Shown here: in pieces, positions 32,916 through 33,414 of the stretch
Layout: each line of letters starts with the position of its first letter
Position numbering within the stretch: the stretch's first letter is position 1
Assembly: GCA_027492775.1 (NCBI GenBank)
Contig: JAPUEC010000253.1
Span: 1 to 33,414 of the forward strand
Direction: 5' to 3'
DNA: 33,414 nt
Source of the DNA: Rhodocyclaceae bacterium
GTDB lineage: Bacteria > Pseudomonadota > Gammaproteobacteria > Burkholderiales > Rhodocyclaceae
Program-made: the position numbers and the translations under genes
The notes under the pieces: model-generated
Databases searched by the model: none
What the model saw: only the letters and a program-made list of their open reading frames with translations
What the model was told of the DNA's origin: nothing

Positions 32916-33414
32916 TGTAATATTTCTGAGTTGAATCGTCGGTCGGTTGTTTAAAGTCAGGTGGACAGGCATGTGCAGTGGTTCTGTGCGATCAACGTTC
33001 GACATGAGCGGCGCGCCAAAGGGCGCGAAGCGGCCTGGAACGTCCGCTCGATGGCGATATGACCTAGGCTACGACACCTTGTTGTCTTAGAAGTTCTCTC
33101 CCGTCCGCTTTGGAGAATGCTCCTGACCGGCACCTCCTGGCCGAAAGTGACGGTTGGGCTGTGTTGTCACAAAGCTGCCATTGGCATCTGGGTTCGAAGC
33201 CGGGGTGGTGCTTACGGGAGAGAGCTTACTCCCCCTACCGGCCGACTCTGGACCTTGCCGAAATCGTGGCAAAGCAGCCATTGGCACCTTTCCGGTGTAT
33301 GCTTTTGAGCTATCGGTTGGTGTGCTGCTTTTCACTGATTATTAGTGCTGGACAAAAAACTCATCGCTCTTTGAAGCCACAATGACACTAAACAACATTA
33401 TTGAGCTCGATTTC
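32916..33414. other. Non-coding right end with a direct repeat
   Basis: No credible gene is seen here; three overlapping short frames have no ribosome site or family. It contains two 20-base copies, CAAAGC(T/A)GCCATTGGCA(T/C)CT, at 33170-33189 and 33270-33289, exactly 100 bases apart and differing at two positions. A flanking CCGAAA is also shared. It may be a decaying repeat element. Confidence 0.4.
33170..33289 (+). repeat. Pair of 20-base direct repeats with 100-base period
   Basis: Copy 1 is at 33170-33189 and copy 2 at 33270-33289, with 18 of 20 bases identical and a start-to-start distance of exactly 100 bases. Both are preceded within 30 bases by CCGAAA. Origin and function are unknown. 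Confidence 0.6.

Noticed and set aside
1..33414. CRISPR arrays, tRNA or rRNA genes, intact insertion sequences
   Set aside because: Read for regularly spaced repeats, cloverleaf arms and transposase motifs; none seen.

Overview
The window looks like a chromosomal segment of a GC-rich betaproteobacterium, plausibly Rhodocyclales or a relative. This rests on the gene families (NnrU, SIMPL, LigD/Ku, ModBC, Kup with KdpDE, DacB), on a HrcA-type CIRCE operator, and on codon use. It is an inference without any database search. No rRNA, tRNA, CRISPR array or intact insertion sequence was seen.

Layout. At 1-73 a leftward heat-shock promoter with a perfect CIRCE points out of the window, probably to groESL. 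A LysR regulator (186-1160, minus) faces an AT-richer stretch holding a probable YgiN-type monooxygenase-domain gene and an alpha/beta hydrolase whose usual catalytic histidine is Asn. An unrecognised helical protein and YjdM/PhnA follow. From 4441 to 8789 lies a compact plus-strand cluster: two YciI/DGPF proteins, three VOC (glyoxalase-fold) proteins, a GFA-type zinc protein, a DUF1428 protein and, last, an ECF42-type sigma factor. Two copies of TGTCGA-N17-CGTC sit at matching distances before the first two genes. They fit promoters read by that sigma factor, which would make the cluster autoregulated.

The middle holds an OmpA-like envelope protein, a secreted CARDB-like protein, a lipoprotein, modBC without modA, and a DMT exporter. 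A minus-strand operon then joins a short KdpD-like kinase lacking the usual KdpD/Usp input domains, KdpE, and the potassium transporter Kup, with the genes overlapping or closely coupled. This suggests KdpDE-type control of Kup instead of KdpFABC. NnrU, a SIMPL protein and the Ku-LigD non-homologous end-joining pair follow.

From 24066 to 29318 is a signalling operon: a PAS-PAS histidine kinase, a single-domain receiver and a large receiver-GAF-GGDEF-EAL protein. Its GGDEF site is degenerate and its EAL motifs look intact, so it probably lowers c-di-GMP. The right end has DacB, a secreted protein made of two tandem repeats with a clear terminator, a palindrome-rich non-coding stretch, a glutathione S-transferase and a non-coding tail with a direct repeat.

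The most unusual features are the sigma-factor cluster with its paired promoters and the KdpDE-Kup operon.
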